This document shows, piece after piece, positions 7,054 to 15,577 of a DNA stretch of 64,000 bases. A program made the translations under genes and the position numbers. The stretch is from Chitinophaga filiformis. Its GTDB lineage: Bacteria; Bacteroidota; Bacteroidia; Chitinophagales; Chitinophagaceae. The notes beneath the pieces are model-generated. The model was given only the letters and a program-made list of their open reading frames with translations. It searched no databases and was not told the DNA's origin. The stretch is taken from contig NZ_FNBN01000002.1 of assembly GCF_900102545.1 (NCBI RefSeq), positions 718,264 through 782,263 on the forward strand, in the 5' to 3' direction. The first letter of the stretch is position 1, and each line of letters opens with the position of its first letter.

Positions 7054-9732
7054 TTACCTGATCAATGTTACTGTTCCTTTCTGTAAATACAACTTATCTA
7101 CAGCTCCATAATAGGCATACTCGATCATATACACAAAAACGCCATTCGGCTGCAGTTCATTTTGATAAGTACCGTCCCAGCCCTTACGGAGATCACTCGA
7201 ACTAAAGATCAGATTCCCCCAGCGATTGTAAATAGACATTCTGAAAACAGCTATACCTCCTGCCCTTACCCGTAATACATCGTTTACTCCATCTTTGTTA
7301 GGCGTAAAGGCAGTAGGAACGAACAGGTATCGCCGGGTATCCACATAGATCGTTACCCTGTCTTCTTTTATACAGTTAAGACCTGTGACAGTAGTTACTA
7401 CATATGTGGTTCGCTGCATGGGCTGGGCCACAGGCGACGCGCAATCCACACAGCTTAATCCTTCCACAGGCATCCAGGCATAATCCGGCGCATTGATGGC
7501 GTGCAACTGCACCTGGTCGCCGAGACTGATAGTTGTATCGTTGTTGGTGATGGTGACTGCCGGTATATCAATATCTTTCAGGTCTGCATCGCTGCTGCTC
7601 CGGCATCCATTGGCATCAGTTACCATAACATTATAATTGCCCGCTGAAAGCCCCGTCAGATGCGTGAAGGACGTTGGTACGCCGTTAACGGCGTAGGTAT
7701 ATGGTGCAGCGCCTCCATTGGCATTTATGGTCAATTCTCCATTCCCCCTGGTACAGGTTTCATCGACGGGTGTAATAGCCAGATCAATAGCAGTAGGAGC
7801 TGTAAGTGTTACAGTGGTACTGTCCAGGCAATAGTTGTTACGACCATAGATCTTGTAAGTGCCCGCGCCCAGATTATTGAAGGTAGTAGTCGTCTGGTAT
7901 TGCTGATTATCAATCGCAAATTGAAAAGGCTGCTGTCCTGATATCACCGTCATTCGAATCGCGCCATCGGCAACCCCTTCACAACTCGGCGACTGCGGAG
8001 CCGCGGAAAAACCAATCATGTTGGTCTGATCTGTACCGATCATTGCCTGCCTTGTGATTGTACAACCCAAGTTGTCTTTTATGCCGATCGTATACGTACC
8101 TGCTATCAGCTGTGTAAAACTGTTCTGTGAACCCTTGTCTATACCATTCAGTGTATACGTGAACGGTGCAATTCCTCCACTGGGCGTCACTACAATACTT
8201 CCCGTCTTGTTCCGGCAGTCGATCATTGTTATATTGAGCGTCGCATCCAATACGGGGCTGATATTGACCACCACATCATCCGTAGCTGTACAGCTGCCGC
8301 CATTTGTGACCACCACGCTATAGGTACCACTTGAATTTACTGTAAGGGTACTACCCGTACTGTTGTCAGACCACTTGTAAGAACTGAAGCCAGGACCGGC
8401 ATTCAGTAATACCGGCGAACCATTACAGGTTGTCACATCCGGCCCGAGGTCAACCACAGGCGGCGCTACCACCACGATGTTCCGGCAGGTGGTTTGCTGA
8501 GTGGAAAGCCCTTCATTCATGATCATATTGACCGTATAGGTACCCGGCTGATTGTAAACAAATGAGGGTGGAACGGCCAGTGTGGATGACGGTATGCTGC
8601 TGCTGGTACAACTGCTGAATTTCACTCTGGAAACTGTATGATTAAAAGGATTGGTTACAAATGTATAGAGATCGTCTTTTATCCTGACAAGTGAAGACAA
8701 AGAGTGCGGGTATCTGAAATTGGCGATGTTGCCATAAGAAGTTGCAGTAATATTACCTGTGATGTTACCTCCTGCAAACTCCAGTCTCAGGATGTCATCA
8801 CCATCTCCATTGGCCACAAGGCCGAACACGCCACCACAATCATTTATGATGTAGATATCACGGGGCTTTTGCAGGAGCCCGCCCGGATTGCCAAGATTCG
8901 TGGCCACGGGTGTATTCAGCAATGAATTACCGAAATCAAGACGGGTAATAGTATTACCTACTCCATTGGTAATAAACACATACCAGTTCCCGTTGTAGTT
9001 GGCGGTATAAATACCTGTCGGATAGTCGAGGTTTCCCAGGTTGCCAAGGTTAACAGCTGTTGGTGGATTATTAAAGGAAGTGCCAAAGTCAAAACGAGTG
9101 ATCGTATTATTATCAGAATTGACCGTCATTCCATACCAGTTAGGCAAACCGGGTACCTGGAACATGTACAGGTCTATGGGATAGGCCAGGTTACCAATGT
9201 TTCCCCAGTTTGTACAAACAGGGGTATTGGCAAGACTACTGCCAAAGTCCAGTTTTGCTAGCTCACGGTCGTTGGCCACGCCGTCACCTACTACAATAAT
9301 ATGCCAGCCATCAGCATCCTGTACGATCTGCAAACCTTCCGCCCGCGTCGGAAGGTTGCCCGCAAAATTTCCCAGGTTCGTCACTACAGGTGTATTCAGA
9401 AAACTGTTTCCGAAGTCTAAACGTACAAGCGACTCGGGGCTGTTGTCGGTAACAAAAGCATAGTAGTTATTACCCTCCTTTGCCATTTCAACAAACACAG
9501 GAAGGCTAAGCGTTCCCAGGTCGCCCAGATTGACGCCATCCGGAGTCTGGAACAGGTTACCGGTACAAAAATTCCAATAGAAAGTACTTCCTCCTGTGGA
9601 AGTATTGGTAAGGACAACTGGTTCACCGACACACACGGTATCCGGAGCAGTGAAACTGGCCTGCTGTGCCAGCACGGGGATATTGAATAACAAAAAAATA
9701 GCAATAGCGCCGGGCAGTACGAATGATCTCAT
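7054..9732 (-). CDS. Type IX-secreted protein: PKD domain split by a six-repeat propeller, SprB-type repeats, type B sorting domain
   Basis: I start at the ATG at 9730-9732 (MRSFVLPGAIAIFLLF...LAQQ), which gives a normal signal peptide; an upstream ATG at 9795 would add 21 residues. Residues 27-59 look like the first half of a PKD domain (CVGEPVVLTNTSTGG, FYWNF). Six repeats of about 53 residues follow, each ending in (T/V)RLDFG-like strands near residues 105, 161, 214, 265, 317 and 370. The PKD second half then resumes (FVYNQPGTYTVNM, about 390-402). Ig-like and three SprB-like GG.APFTY repeats follow. The last 90 residues (FTPNKDGVNDV, YNRWGNLIF, GWDGT, GTVTLIR) form a type B (gliding-motility) sorting domain. 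It is surface-exposed or secreted; the ligand is unknown. Confidence 0.9.
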   Translation of the reverse strand: MRSFVLPGAIAIFLLFNIPVLAQQASFTAPDTVCVGEPVVLTNTSTGGSTFYWNFCTGNLFQTPDGVNLGDLGTLSLPVFVEMAKEGNNYYAFVTDNSPESLVRLDFGNSFLNTPVVTNLGNFAGNLPTRAEGLQIVQDADGWHIIVVGDGVANDRELAKLDFGSSLANTPVCTNWGNIGNLAYPIDLYMFQVPGLPNWYGMTVNSDNNTITRFDFGTSFNNPPTAVNLGNLGNLDYPTGIYTANYNGNWYVFITNGVGNTITRLDFGNSLLNTPVATNLGNPGGLLQKPRDIYIINDCGGVFGLVANGDGDDILRLEFAGGNITGNITATSYGNIANFRYPHSLSSLVRIKDDLYTFVTNPFNHTVSRVKFSSCTSSSIPSSTLAVPPSFVYNQPGTYTVNMIMNEGLSTQQTTCRNIVVVAPPVVDLGPDVTTCNGSPVLLNAGPGFSSYKWSDNSTGSTLTVNSSGTYSVVVTNGGSCTATDDVVVNISPVLDATLNITMIDCRNKTGSIVVTPSGGIAPFTYTLNGIDKGSQNSFTQLIAGTYTIGIKDNLGCTITRQAMIGTDQTNMIGFSAAPQSPSCEGVADGAIRMTVISGQQPFQFAIDNQQYQTTTTFNNLGAGTYKIYGRNNYCLDSTTVTLTAPTAIDLAITPVDETCTRGNGELTINANGGAAPYTYAVNGVPTSFTHLTGLSAGNYNVMVTDANGCRSSSDADLKDIDIPAVTITNNDTTISLGDQVQLHAINAPDYAWMPVEGLSCVDCASPVAQPMQRTTYVVTTVTGLNCIKEDRVTIYVDTRRYLFVPTAFTPNKDGVNDVLRVRAGGIAVFRMSIYNRWGNLIFSSSDLRKGWDGTYQNELQPNGVFVYMIEYAYYGAVDKLYLQKGTVTLIR

Positions 9733-9884
9733 AGATGAAGCGGGATAATCCTGAATAATGGGCAAAGGGTTTACCAGATAATAAGAAATATTCACAAAAT
9801 GCGTTACTTATAGCATTGTCCCAGAAACAAGCGGCAATTTACAAAATGATTAGAATATGAAAGAATCATAATTTAACCAGAGAA

Positions 9885-9924
9885 TATCGCTTTTCGCAGA
9901 TTCCCTATCTGCCTAATAGCGATA
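9885..9924. repeat. Nested palindrome in divergent intergenic region
   Basis: The outer arms TATCGCT (9885-9891) and AGCGATA (9918-9924) enclose the inner arms GCAGAT (9896-9901) and ATCTGC (9907-9912). It lies between the two divergent secreted-protein genes, 66 bp before the protease start. It could be a double operator or an RNA hairpin in a 5' leader. Confidence 0.45.
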
Positions 9925-9989
9925 AGGTTGTAACTTTTCCTGGAAAAATAGCGGGACAAACCGTATATTTTAACACTCAAACTAGAACA

Positions 9990-12125
9990 TTGCGCAATTT
10001 TACCCTTTTTATCCTCGCAAGCCTCTATGTTATACCAGCCTTTGCCCAACGTAAGTGTGGTACAGAGGAAGCTATGCAGCAACTTATTGCGTCCAATCCG
10101 GCGTTACAAAAGATCCGTGAAAGAAAGGAAGAACACCTACAGGAGATGACCCGCTCCATCAAACAGTCCCGGGCACTGATGAAAACCGTCTATCCTACTG
10201 TAACGATCCCGGTGGTAGTACATATTGTACTGAGAAATCCAGCTTTGGTAACAGATGAACAGGTACAGTCACAGATAGATGCGCTCAACCGGGATTATAG
10301 CGCCAGTGCTGCAGATATCTCCAACATTCCTGCTGCCTGGAAAGGGCGCCTGGGTGACGCACAAATACAATTCTGTCTCGCACAACGTACGCCAGACGAT
10401 AATCCCACCAACGGGATCGAAAGAGTGACCACTACCCGGAACTCTTTCAGTGTATCGAATTCCGCGTCTGCTGTAAAACATGTTTCCTCCGGTGGCGCCG
10501 ATGCATGGGATAGCAATAATTACCTCAATATATGGGTGTGCAGCCTGTCTGACAACTACCTGGGTATTGCCACCTTCCCGGAAGGATATGCCGCCAATGA
10601 ACAGGGCGTTGTAATCACCTATACAGGCTTCGGTACTACAGGCAGCGCCGTGGCGCCGTTCAATGTAGGCCGTACTACCGTACATGAAGTAGGTCACTAT
10701 TTCTCCCTCCGTCATATCTGGGGCGATGAATCCGGTTGTGCGGCTGACGATGGTATTGAAGATACGCCTAAGCAGGCTAACTACACCTATAACTGTCCGC
10801 CATTCCCGCTCACAGATGCCTGCTCTGTAGATTCACCCGGCATCATGTTCAATAATTTCATGGATTATTCAGATGATGCATGTATGCTGCTCTTTACCTC
10901 CGATCAGGTGGACAGGATGCGCCTGTCACTGACTGAAGACAGGGCTTCCCTCCTCTCATCCAATGGCTGCGTGCCACTGAATCTCCTTGATAATGATGCA
11001 CAGATACTGAGTGTTGTTTCTCCTTTCGGACAAATCTGTGAAAACGGTTTCACTCCTTCCGTGATACTTAAAAACCAGGGTAAGAATACACTTACTTCTG
11101 TGAAGATCAATTATATAGTGGACGATGGCGCTATTAAAACCTATAACTGGACCGGCAGTCTGACGGCGCTGAAAACAGCTACCGTACAGCTGGATGCCGG
11201 TACAGCAGAAGAGGGTGCACATATTCTTAAGGCTTATACCGTGTCTCCAAATGGTATTGCCGACGATGATGTCACTAACGATACCGCCTGGACTACCTTC
11301 CAGTATTATGCGGATGGCAGTTTCCCGTATGCACAGGGCTTTGAGGGCAGTACCTTCCCTCCAACAGGCTGGGAAATAAAGAATTATGACAACAGTTATA
11401 CCTGGGAGCTCACATCCGACGCGGCCAGTGCAGGCACGAAGTCTATTGTGATGCATAACCTGGCTTACAATACCAACGACGCTATTGACGATATTCTGAG
11501 CCCGACTTTCAATCCGGCTGGCCATGATTCCGTGTTCCTGTTCTTCGATGTAGCGGCGGCTGCATTCTCCAGCACCAATAGTTCGAATGCTGTATGGGAC
11601 AGCCTGCAGATCTTCACTACTTCCGATTGCGGTCAGACCCTCGACAGCCTCTATAAAAAAGGCGGTGCTTCATTCCTCACCCGTAAACAACCGGTAACTA
11701 CCGAGTTTATTCCTACGGCTTCGGAATGGCGCAGGGATTCTGTGAACCTCACTCCTATCATTAAGAAAGGCCAGTTCAGGGTCGTATTCAGGAATATCAG
11801 CAATGCGGAAAACAACATTTACCTGGATAATATCAATATCGTTACGAAGAATACCCTGCCTTATCTGAAAGAGAAAGGTATTACAATAGGGCCGGTACCT
11901 GTCGTGAATCAATTATACATTAGCTTCCTGGAAGCGCCTAACGATCTGGATTACATAGCGATCTATAACACTTTAGGGCAGCTGGTCACCAAACAGGCCG
12001 GCTCCGCCATCAACAATAACAACCGTTTTATCTTTGATTTGGTAAATGAGCCAAATGGTATTTATTTTGTAAAATTAATATACAGGAATAACGTCAAGAC
12101 TATTAAGATAACTAAAGTGAATTAG
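9990..12125 (+). CDS. M43-type zinc metalloprotease with type A type IX sorting domain
   Basis: A 711-residue secreted protease. The start is TTG at 9990: there is no in-frame ATG upstream, and the first internal ATG would remove the signal peptide (RNFTLFILASLYVIPAFAQ). The zinc site is HEVGHYFSLRH, with His232, Glu233, His236 and His242, followed by the Met-turn FMDYSDD; this is the pappalysin/cytophagalysin (M43) pattern. CARDB-like and jelly-roll-like segments follow (LKNQGKNTLTSVKINY; GFEGSTFPPTGWEI). The last 75 residues (IGPVPVVNQLYISF, IYNTLGQLV, NGIYFVKLI) form a type A sorting domain. It likely degrades proteins outside the cell. mqnE starts 4 bp after its stop. Confidence 0.92.
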   Translation: MRNFTLFILASLYVIPAFAQRKCGTEEAMQQLIASNPALQKIRERKEEHLQEMTRSIKQSRALMKTVYPTVTIPVVVHIVLRNPALVTDEQVQSQIDALNRDYSASAADISNIPAAWKGRLGDAQIQFCLAQRTPDDNPTNGIERVTTTRNSFSVSNSASAVKHVSSGGADAWDSNNYLNIWVCSLSDNYLGIATFPEGYAANEQGVVITYTGFGTTGSAVAPFNVGRTTVHEVGHYFSLRHIWGDESGCAADDGIEDTPKQANYTYNCPPFPLTDACSVDSPGIMFNNFMDYSDDACMLLFTSDQVDRMRLSLTEDRASLLSSNGCVPLNLLDNDAQILSVVSPFGQICENGFTPSVILKNQGKNTLTSVKINYIVDDGAIKTYNWTGSLTALKTATVQLDAGTAEEGAHILKAYTVSPNGIADDDVTNDTAWTTFQYYADGSFPYAQGFEGSTFPPTGWEIKNYDNSYTWELTSDAASAGTKSIVMHNLAYNTNDAIDDILSPTFNPAGHDSVFLFFDVAAAAFSSTNSSNAVWDSLQIFTTSDCGQTLDSLYKKGGASFLTRKQPVTTEFIPTASEWRRDSVNLTPIIKKGQFRVVFRNISNAENNIYLDNINIVTKNTLPYLKEKGITIGPVPVVNQLYISFLEAPNDLDYIAIYNTLGQLVTKQAGSAINNNNRFIFDLVNEPNGIYFVKLIYRNNVKTIKITKVN

Positions 12126-12129
12126 CGAA

Positions 12130-13311
12130 ATGACGACCAGAAATGATCATCCTGCCGTAGCAACATTACTGCAAGATACAAGATTGGACAAAGGGTTGAA
12201 AACCATTGGAGAAAAGGTATTGTCGGCTGAAAGGCTGACGCCGGAAGAGGGATTGCTTTTATTTGAGAAAGGAGAACTGGCATACCTTGGCGCCCTGGCC
12301 AATGCGGTAAGAGTGCGTATGCATGGCGACAAGACTTATTTCAATCGTAATTTCCATATAGAGCCTACCAACGTTTGCGTTTTTACCTGCAAATTCTGCT
12401 CTTACTCCCGTTTATACAAGAACCGTGAAGAAGGTTGGGAATTAAGCATCGACCAGATGCTGGACATCGTCAAAAAGTATGATGGCCAACCAGTTACCGA
12501 AGTACATATTGTAGGTGGCGTGCATCCTAAAATGAATCTTGACTTCTTTGTGGAGCTGCTGCAAAAAATAAGGGCGCACAGACCGGATCTTCACCTGAAA
12601 GGTTTCACTGCAGTGGAGCTGGACTACATGTTCCGCAAAGCAAAGGTGTCTGTAGAAGAAGGTATGCGCATCCTGCATGATGCTGGTCTTCAGTCCATGC
12701 CAGGTGGTGGCGCTGAAATATTCCATCCTGATATCCGTGCACAGATCTGCCATGATAAAGTAGATGCAGACGGATGGCTACACATTCACAAAACAGCACA
12801 CCTGCTGGGCATGCATACCAATGCAACCATGCTGTACGGTCACCTGGAGCAGTTCTGGCACCGTATTGATCATATGGAACGCCTGCGTAGCCTCCAGGAC
12901 GAAACCAAAGGTTTCAATACCTTCATCCCGCTGAAGTTCCGTAATAAGGATAATGAGATGGCGCATATACCGGAGACTTCTGTTGTGGAAGACCTGAGAC
13001 TGTACGCTATTGCCCGTCTTTACATGGACAACTTCCCCCATCTGAAAGCCTATTGGCCAATGCTGGGTAGAAATACAGCACAACTCACACTTTCATTCGG
13101 AGTAAATGACCTGGACGGTACCATTGATGATACCACCAAGATTTACTCAATGGCAGGTTCAGAAGAACAGACCCCGTCCATGAACACCGCGCAGCTGGCC
13201 ATGCTGATCAGGCAGGCGGGCAGAAGGCCGGTAGAAAGGGATACTGTTTACAATGAGATCAAAGATTATACTGATGTTGTATTCTCAGAGGAAGAATTGA
13301 TGGCCCGTTAA
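12130..13311 (+). CDS. mqnE: Aminofutalosine synthase (radical SAM)
   Basis: A 393-residue radical SAM enzyme of the futalosine menaquinone pathway. It joins the adenosyl radical to 3-[(1-carboxyvinyl)oxy]benzoate to form aminofutalosine. The 4Fe-4S site is Cys83-x3-Cys87-x2-Cys90 (CVFTCKFC). Family features include HIVGGVHPKM, SMPGGGAEIF, FIPLKF and the C-terminal LDGTIDDTTKIYSMAG. The close paralogue MqnC shares the fold, but length and the GGAEIF and IDDTT segments favour MqnE. It has 4 bp before it and 10 bp after it, so it is probably cotranscribed with the protease and the DUF192 gene. No other mqn gene is in the window. Confidence 0.92.
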   Translation: MTTRNDHPAVATLLQDTRLDKGLKTIGEKVLSAERLTPEEGLLLFEKGELAYLGALANAVRVRMHGDKTYFNRNFHIEPTNVCVFTCKFCSYSRLYKNREEGWELSIDQMLDIVKKYDGQPVTEVHIVGGVHPKMNLDFFVELLQKIRAHRPDLHLKGFTAVELDYMFRKAKVSVEEGMRILHDAGLQSMPGGGAEIFHPDIRAQICHDKVDADGWLHIHKTAHLLGMHTNATMLYGHLEQFWHRIDHMERLRSLQDETKGFNTFIPLKFRNKDNEMAHIPETSVVEDLRLYAIARLYMDNFPHLKAYWPMLGRNTAQLTLSFGVNDLDGTIDDTTKIYSMAGSEEQTPSMNTAQLAMLIRQAGRRPVERDTVYNEIKDYTDVVFSEEELMAR

Positions 13312-13321
13312 AAACACGTTT

Positions 13322-13855
13322 ATGTCAGCTACCCGATGGTGGTTATTTAATGCAGGACTTTGTCTGTATGTTGCCGGATGTCACAACAACCGAAGCCAGG
13401 TCAGCAACATGCAATCTGCTGAAACAACAGCTACCATCACCACTGCTGCAGATCCGGGGCCACAGTTTAAAAAGGAAGGTATCCTGTATTTTCTTAGTAA
13501 GGTTAACAATGATACGCTCCGCCAGATCGATATAGAACTGGCTACCAATGACCAGGAAAGAGCACAGGGCCTGATGGACCGCAAATCCATGACTGATATG
13601 CAGGGTATGCTGTTTATCTTTCCTCATGCAGAGGAACAGTCCTTCTGGATGAAAAATACTTACATCTCTCTTGACATCATATACATCAACGATAAGAGGG
13701 AAATTGTATCAGTACAAAAGTATACCACTCCCCTCTCTGAAGAGAGCCTGCCATCCTTCAAAAAAGCACAGTATGTGCTGGAAGTAAATGCAGGATTCTG
13801 CGATAAATATCACATCGCATATGGTGATAAAATTGGTTATAAGGAAATCAAATAA
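13322..13855 (+). CDS. DUF192 family lipoprotein
   Basis: A 177-residue lipoprotein with a signal ending in VAGC (Cys20). After a Ser/Thr-rich linker, residues about 60-175 form a DUF192 domain: ELATNDQERAQGLMDRKSM, MLFIFPHAEEQSFWMKNTYISLDIIYI and VLEVNAGFC. The family is a small beta-barrel with no established enzymatic role. It should be anchored in the envelope. It lies 10 bp after mqnE and ends this transcription unit before a strong terminator. Confidence 0.9.
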   Translation: MSATRWWLFNAGLCLYVAGCHNNRSQVSNMQSAETTATITTAADPGPQFKKEGILYFLSKVNNDTLRQIDIELATNDQERAQGLMDRKSMTDMQGMLFIFPHAEEQSFWMKNTYISLDIIYINDKREIVSVQKYTTPLSEESLPSFKKAQYVLEVNAGFCDKYHIAYGDKIGYKEIK

Positions 13856-13880
13856 GATAAGCATATTACTATAAAAAAAT

Positions 13881-13911
13881 AAGACCGTTTCATACTGCAT
13901 GAAACGGTCTT
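13881..13911 (+). terminator. Rho-independent terminator after the DUF192 gene
   Basis: AAGACCGTTTCAT (13881-13893) and ATGAAACGGTCTT (13899-13911) form a perfect 13-bp stem with a 5-nt loop, followed by TTATTTTTTG. Confidence 0.9.
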
Positions 13912-14140
13912 TATTTTTTGCCTGAATATATTATTTCGATACCTTTATGCCAGACATAGCATTTAAAGCTTGTAAATCTGCATATTGGAAAATAAACTAT
14001 CTCCTCTTTTTGCAGTCTGAAATATACCATACTTCTTTTTTCTATTTATTCCTGCCGCCAACAATCATTTAAATTAAAGGTCAAGTAACAGTGTTCGTGT
14101 CATTAGGAAACTAATATTATTCACCTCTTAATCTTAACAT

Positions 14141-15547
14141 GTGAAAACTATCCTGATTGTCGACGACGAGATCCATATTTGTACGTTGCTGACCACCATC
14201 CTTACCAAAGAAGGATACAAGGTGGATCATAGCGTCTCAGGCACCACAGCGCTCAAGATGGTGAAGGAACAAAATTATGATGTCATCTTCTGCGATTACC
14301 GTCTGAAAGATAAAGAAATAGATGGCAGTATCCTGTCGCTCAGGATCAGGGAAATGAACCCGGTCACCAGCATCATCGTGATGACAGGTTATCCGGATGT
14401 ACGCATCGCCATTCAACTGATCAAACAGGGTATCTACGACTATGTCGTTAAACCACTAAATGCGGCACAGGCTATTCTGCTGGTGCAGAAGGCATTGATC
14501 CATCAGGCAGTGCTGGCAAAAGAGCAGCTGCCACCCGCCAATCCTTTAGCAGCCGCCAATTCCGTTTCTACATATGTATCCCGCAGGGGACAGCTCAGCC
14601 AGTTCGTTTATGGTATGGGCAACACTTCGAAGGAACTGCATACACAGATCAAACTGATTGCACCTACTGATTATAGTGTTATCATACTGGGAGAAACCGG
14701 TACAGGTAAAGAATCTGTGGCGCATCTGATACATAGTCAGAGCAGAAGAAAGGATAAGCCCCTGGTGGCTATTGATTGCGGCAGCCTGTCCCGTGAACTG
14801 GCCGCCAGTGAGCTGTTCGGGCATGAAAAAGGAGCTTTTACCGGTGCTGTACAGGCAAAGGTTGGCGCCTTCCAGGAAGCGCATGGCGGTACTTTATTTC
14901 TTGATGAAATAGGGAACCTGTCTTATGAAGTACAGACTGCTTTACTAAGAACCATACAGGAAAGAGTGATTCGTCCGGTAGGCAGCACCAAAGAAATACA
15001 TGTGGACATCCGCATTATTGTAGCGTCTAACGAAGACCTGCAGCAGGCCGTTCTGCAGGGCAGATTCCGGGACGATCTGTATTACCGGCTGAATGAATTT
15101 ACTATCAATGTACCGCCTTTACGTGAACGTAAAGAGGATCTTCCCTTGTTTGTATCTACGTTCAAACAGGTTGTTGAAGATGAGTTGGGAAGAGAATGCG
15201 GCCCGTTAGCTGACGATATACTGACTGCCTTTTCCAGTTATTCCTGGCCGGGTAATATAAGGGAACTTAAGAACGTGATGCGGCGTATCTGTCTCTTATC
15301 CACGGATAAAGATCCTATCACAACTGAATGCCTCCCGGAGGAATTGCACCCTGCTCCCAGGGAATTGGCCGTGCCGGTAATACCAGGTGAAGCAAACCTG
15401 AAAAATGTGACCAGGCAGGCGGAATACCAGAAGATCCTGGATGTACTGCAACAGGTTCGCTTCAATAAATCACAGGCCGCCAGGCTAATGAACATTGACC
15501 GTAAGACACTTTATAACAAGCTGCATACTTTGAATATACTGCTGTAA
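14141..15547 (+). CDS. NtrC-family sigma-54-dependent response regulator
   Basis: A 468-residue activator with GTG start. The receiver domain (1-125) has the acidic pair Asp8/Asp9, phosphoacceptor Asp52 in CDYRL, Thr in VMTG and Lys in VVKPL. The AAA+ domain has Walker A GETGTGKES (184-192, Lys190) and the sigma-54 contact loop GAFTGA (231-236). The C-terminus is a Fis-type helix-turn-helix (NKSQAARLMNIDRKTLYNKL). It should activate RpoN promoters when phosphorylated. There is no histidine kinase next to it, so its partner and targets are unknown. It has its own 285-bp upstream region; I saw no clear -24/-12 site there. Confidence 0.95.
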   Translation: MKTILIVDDEIHICTLLTTILTKEGYKVDHSVSGTTALKMVKEQNYDVIFCDYRLKDKEIDGSILSLRIREMNPVTSIIVMTGYPDVRIAIQLIKQGIYDYVVKPLNAAQAILLVQKALIHQAVLAKEQLPPANPLAAANSVSTYVSRRGQLSQFVYGMGNTSKELHTQIKLIAPTDYSVIILGETGTGKESVAHLIHSQSRRKDKPLVAIDCGSLSRELAASELFGHEKGAFTGAVQAKVGAFQEAHGGTLFLDEIGNLSYEVQTALLRTIQERVIRPVGSTKEIHVDIRIIVASNEDLQQAVLQGRFRDDLYYRLNEFTINVPPLRERKEDLPLFVSTFKQVVEDELGRECGPLADDILTAFSSYSWPGNIRELKNVMRRICLLSTDKDPITTECLPEELHPAPRELAVPVIPGEANLKNVTRQAEYQKILDVLQQVRFNKSQAARLMNIDRKTLYNKLHTLNILL

Positions 15548-15577
15548 GCGGTGAACATTGAAGGCACTTTTCTACCG

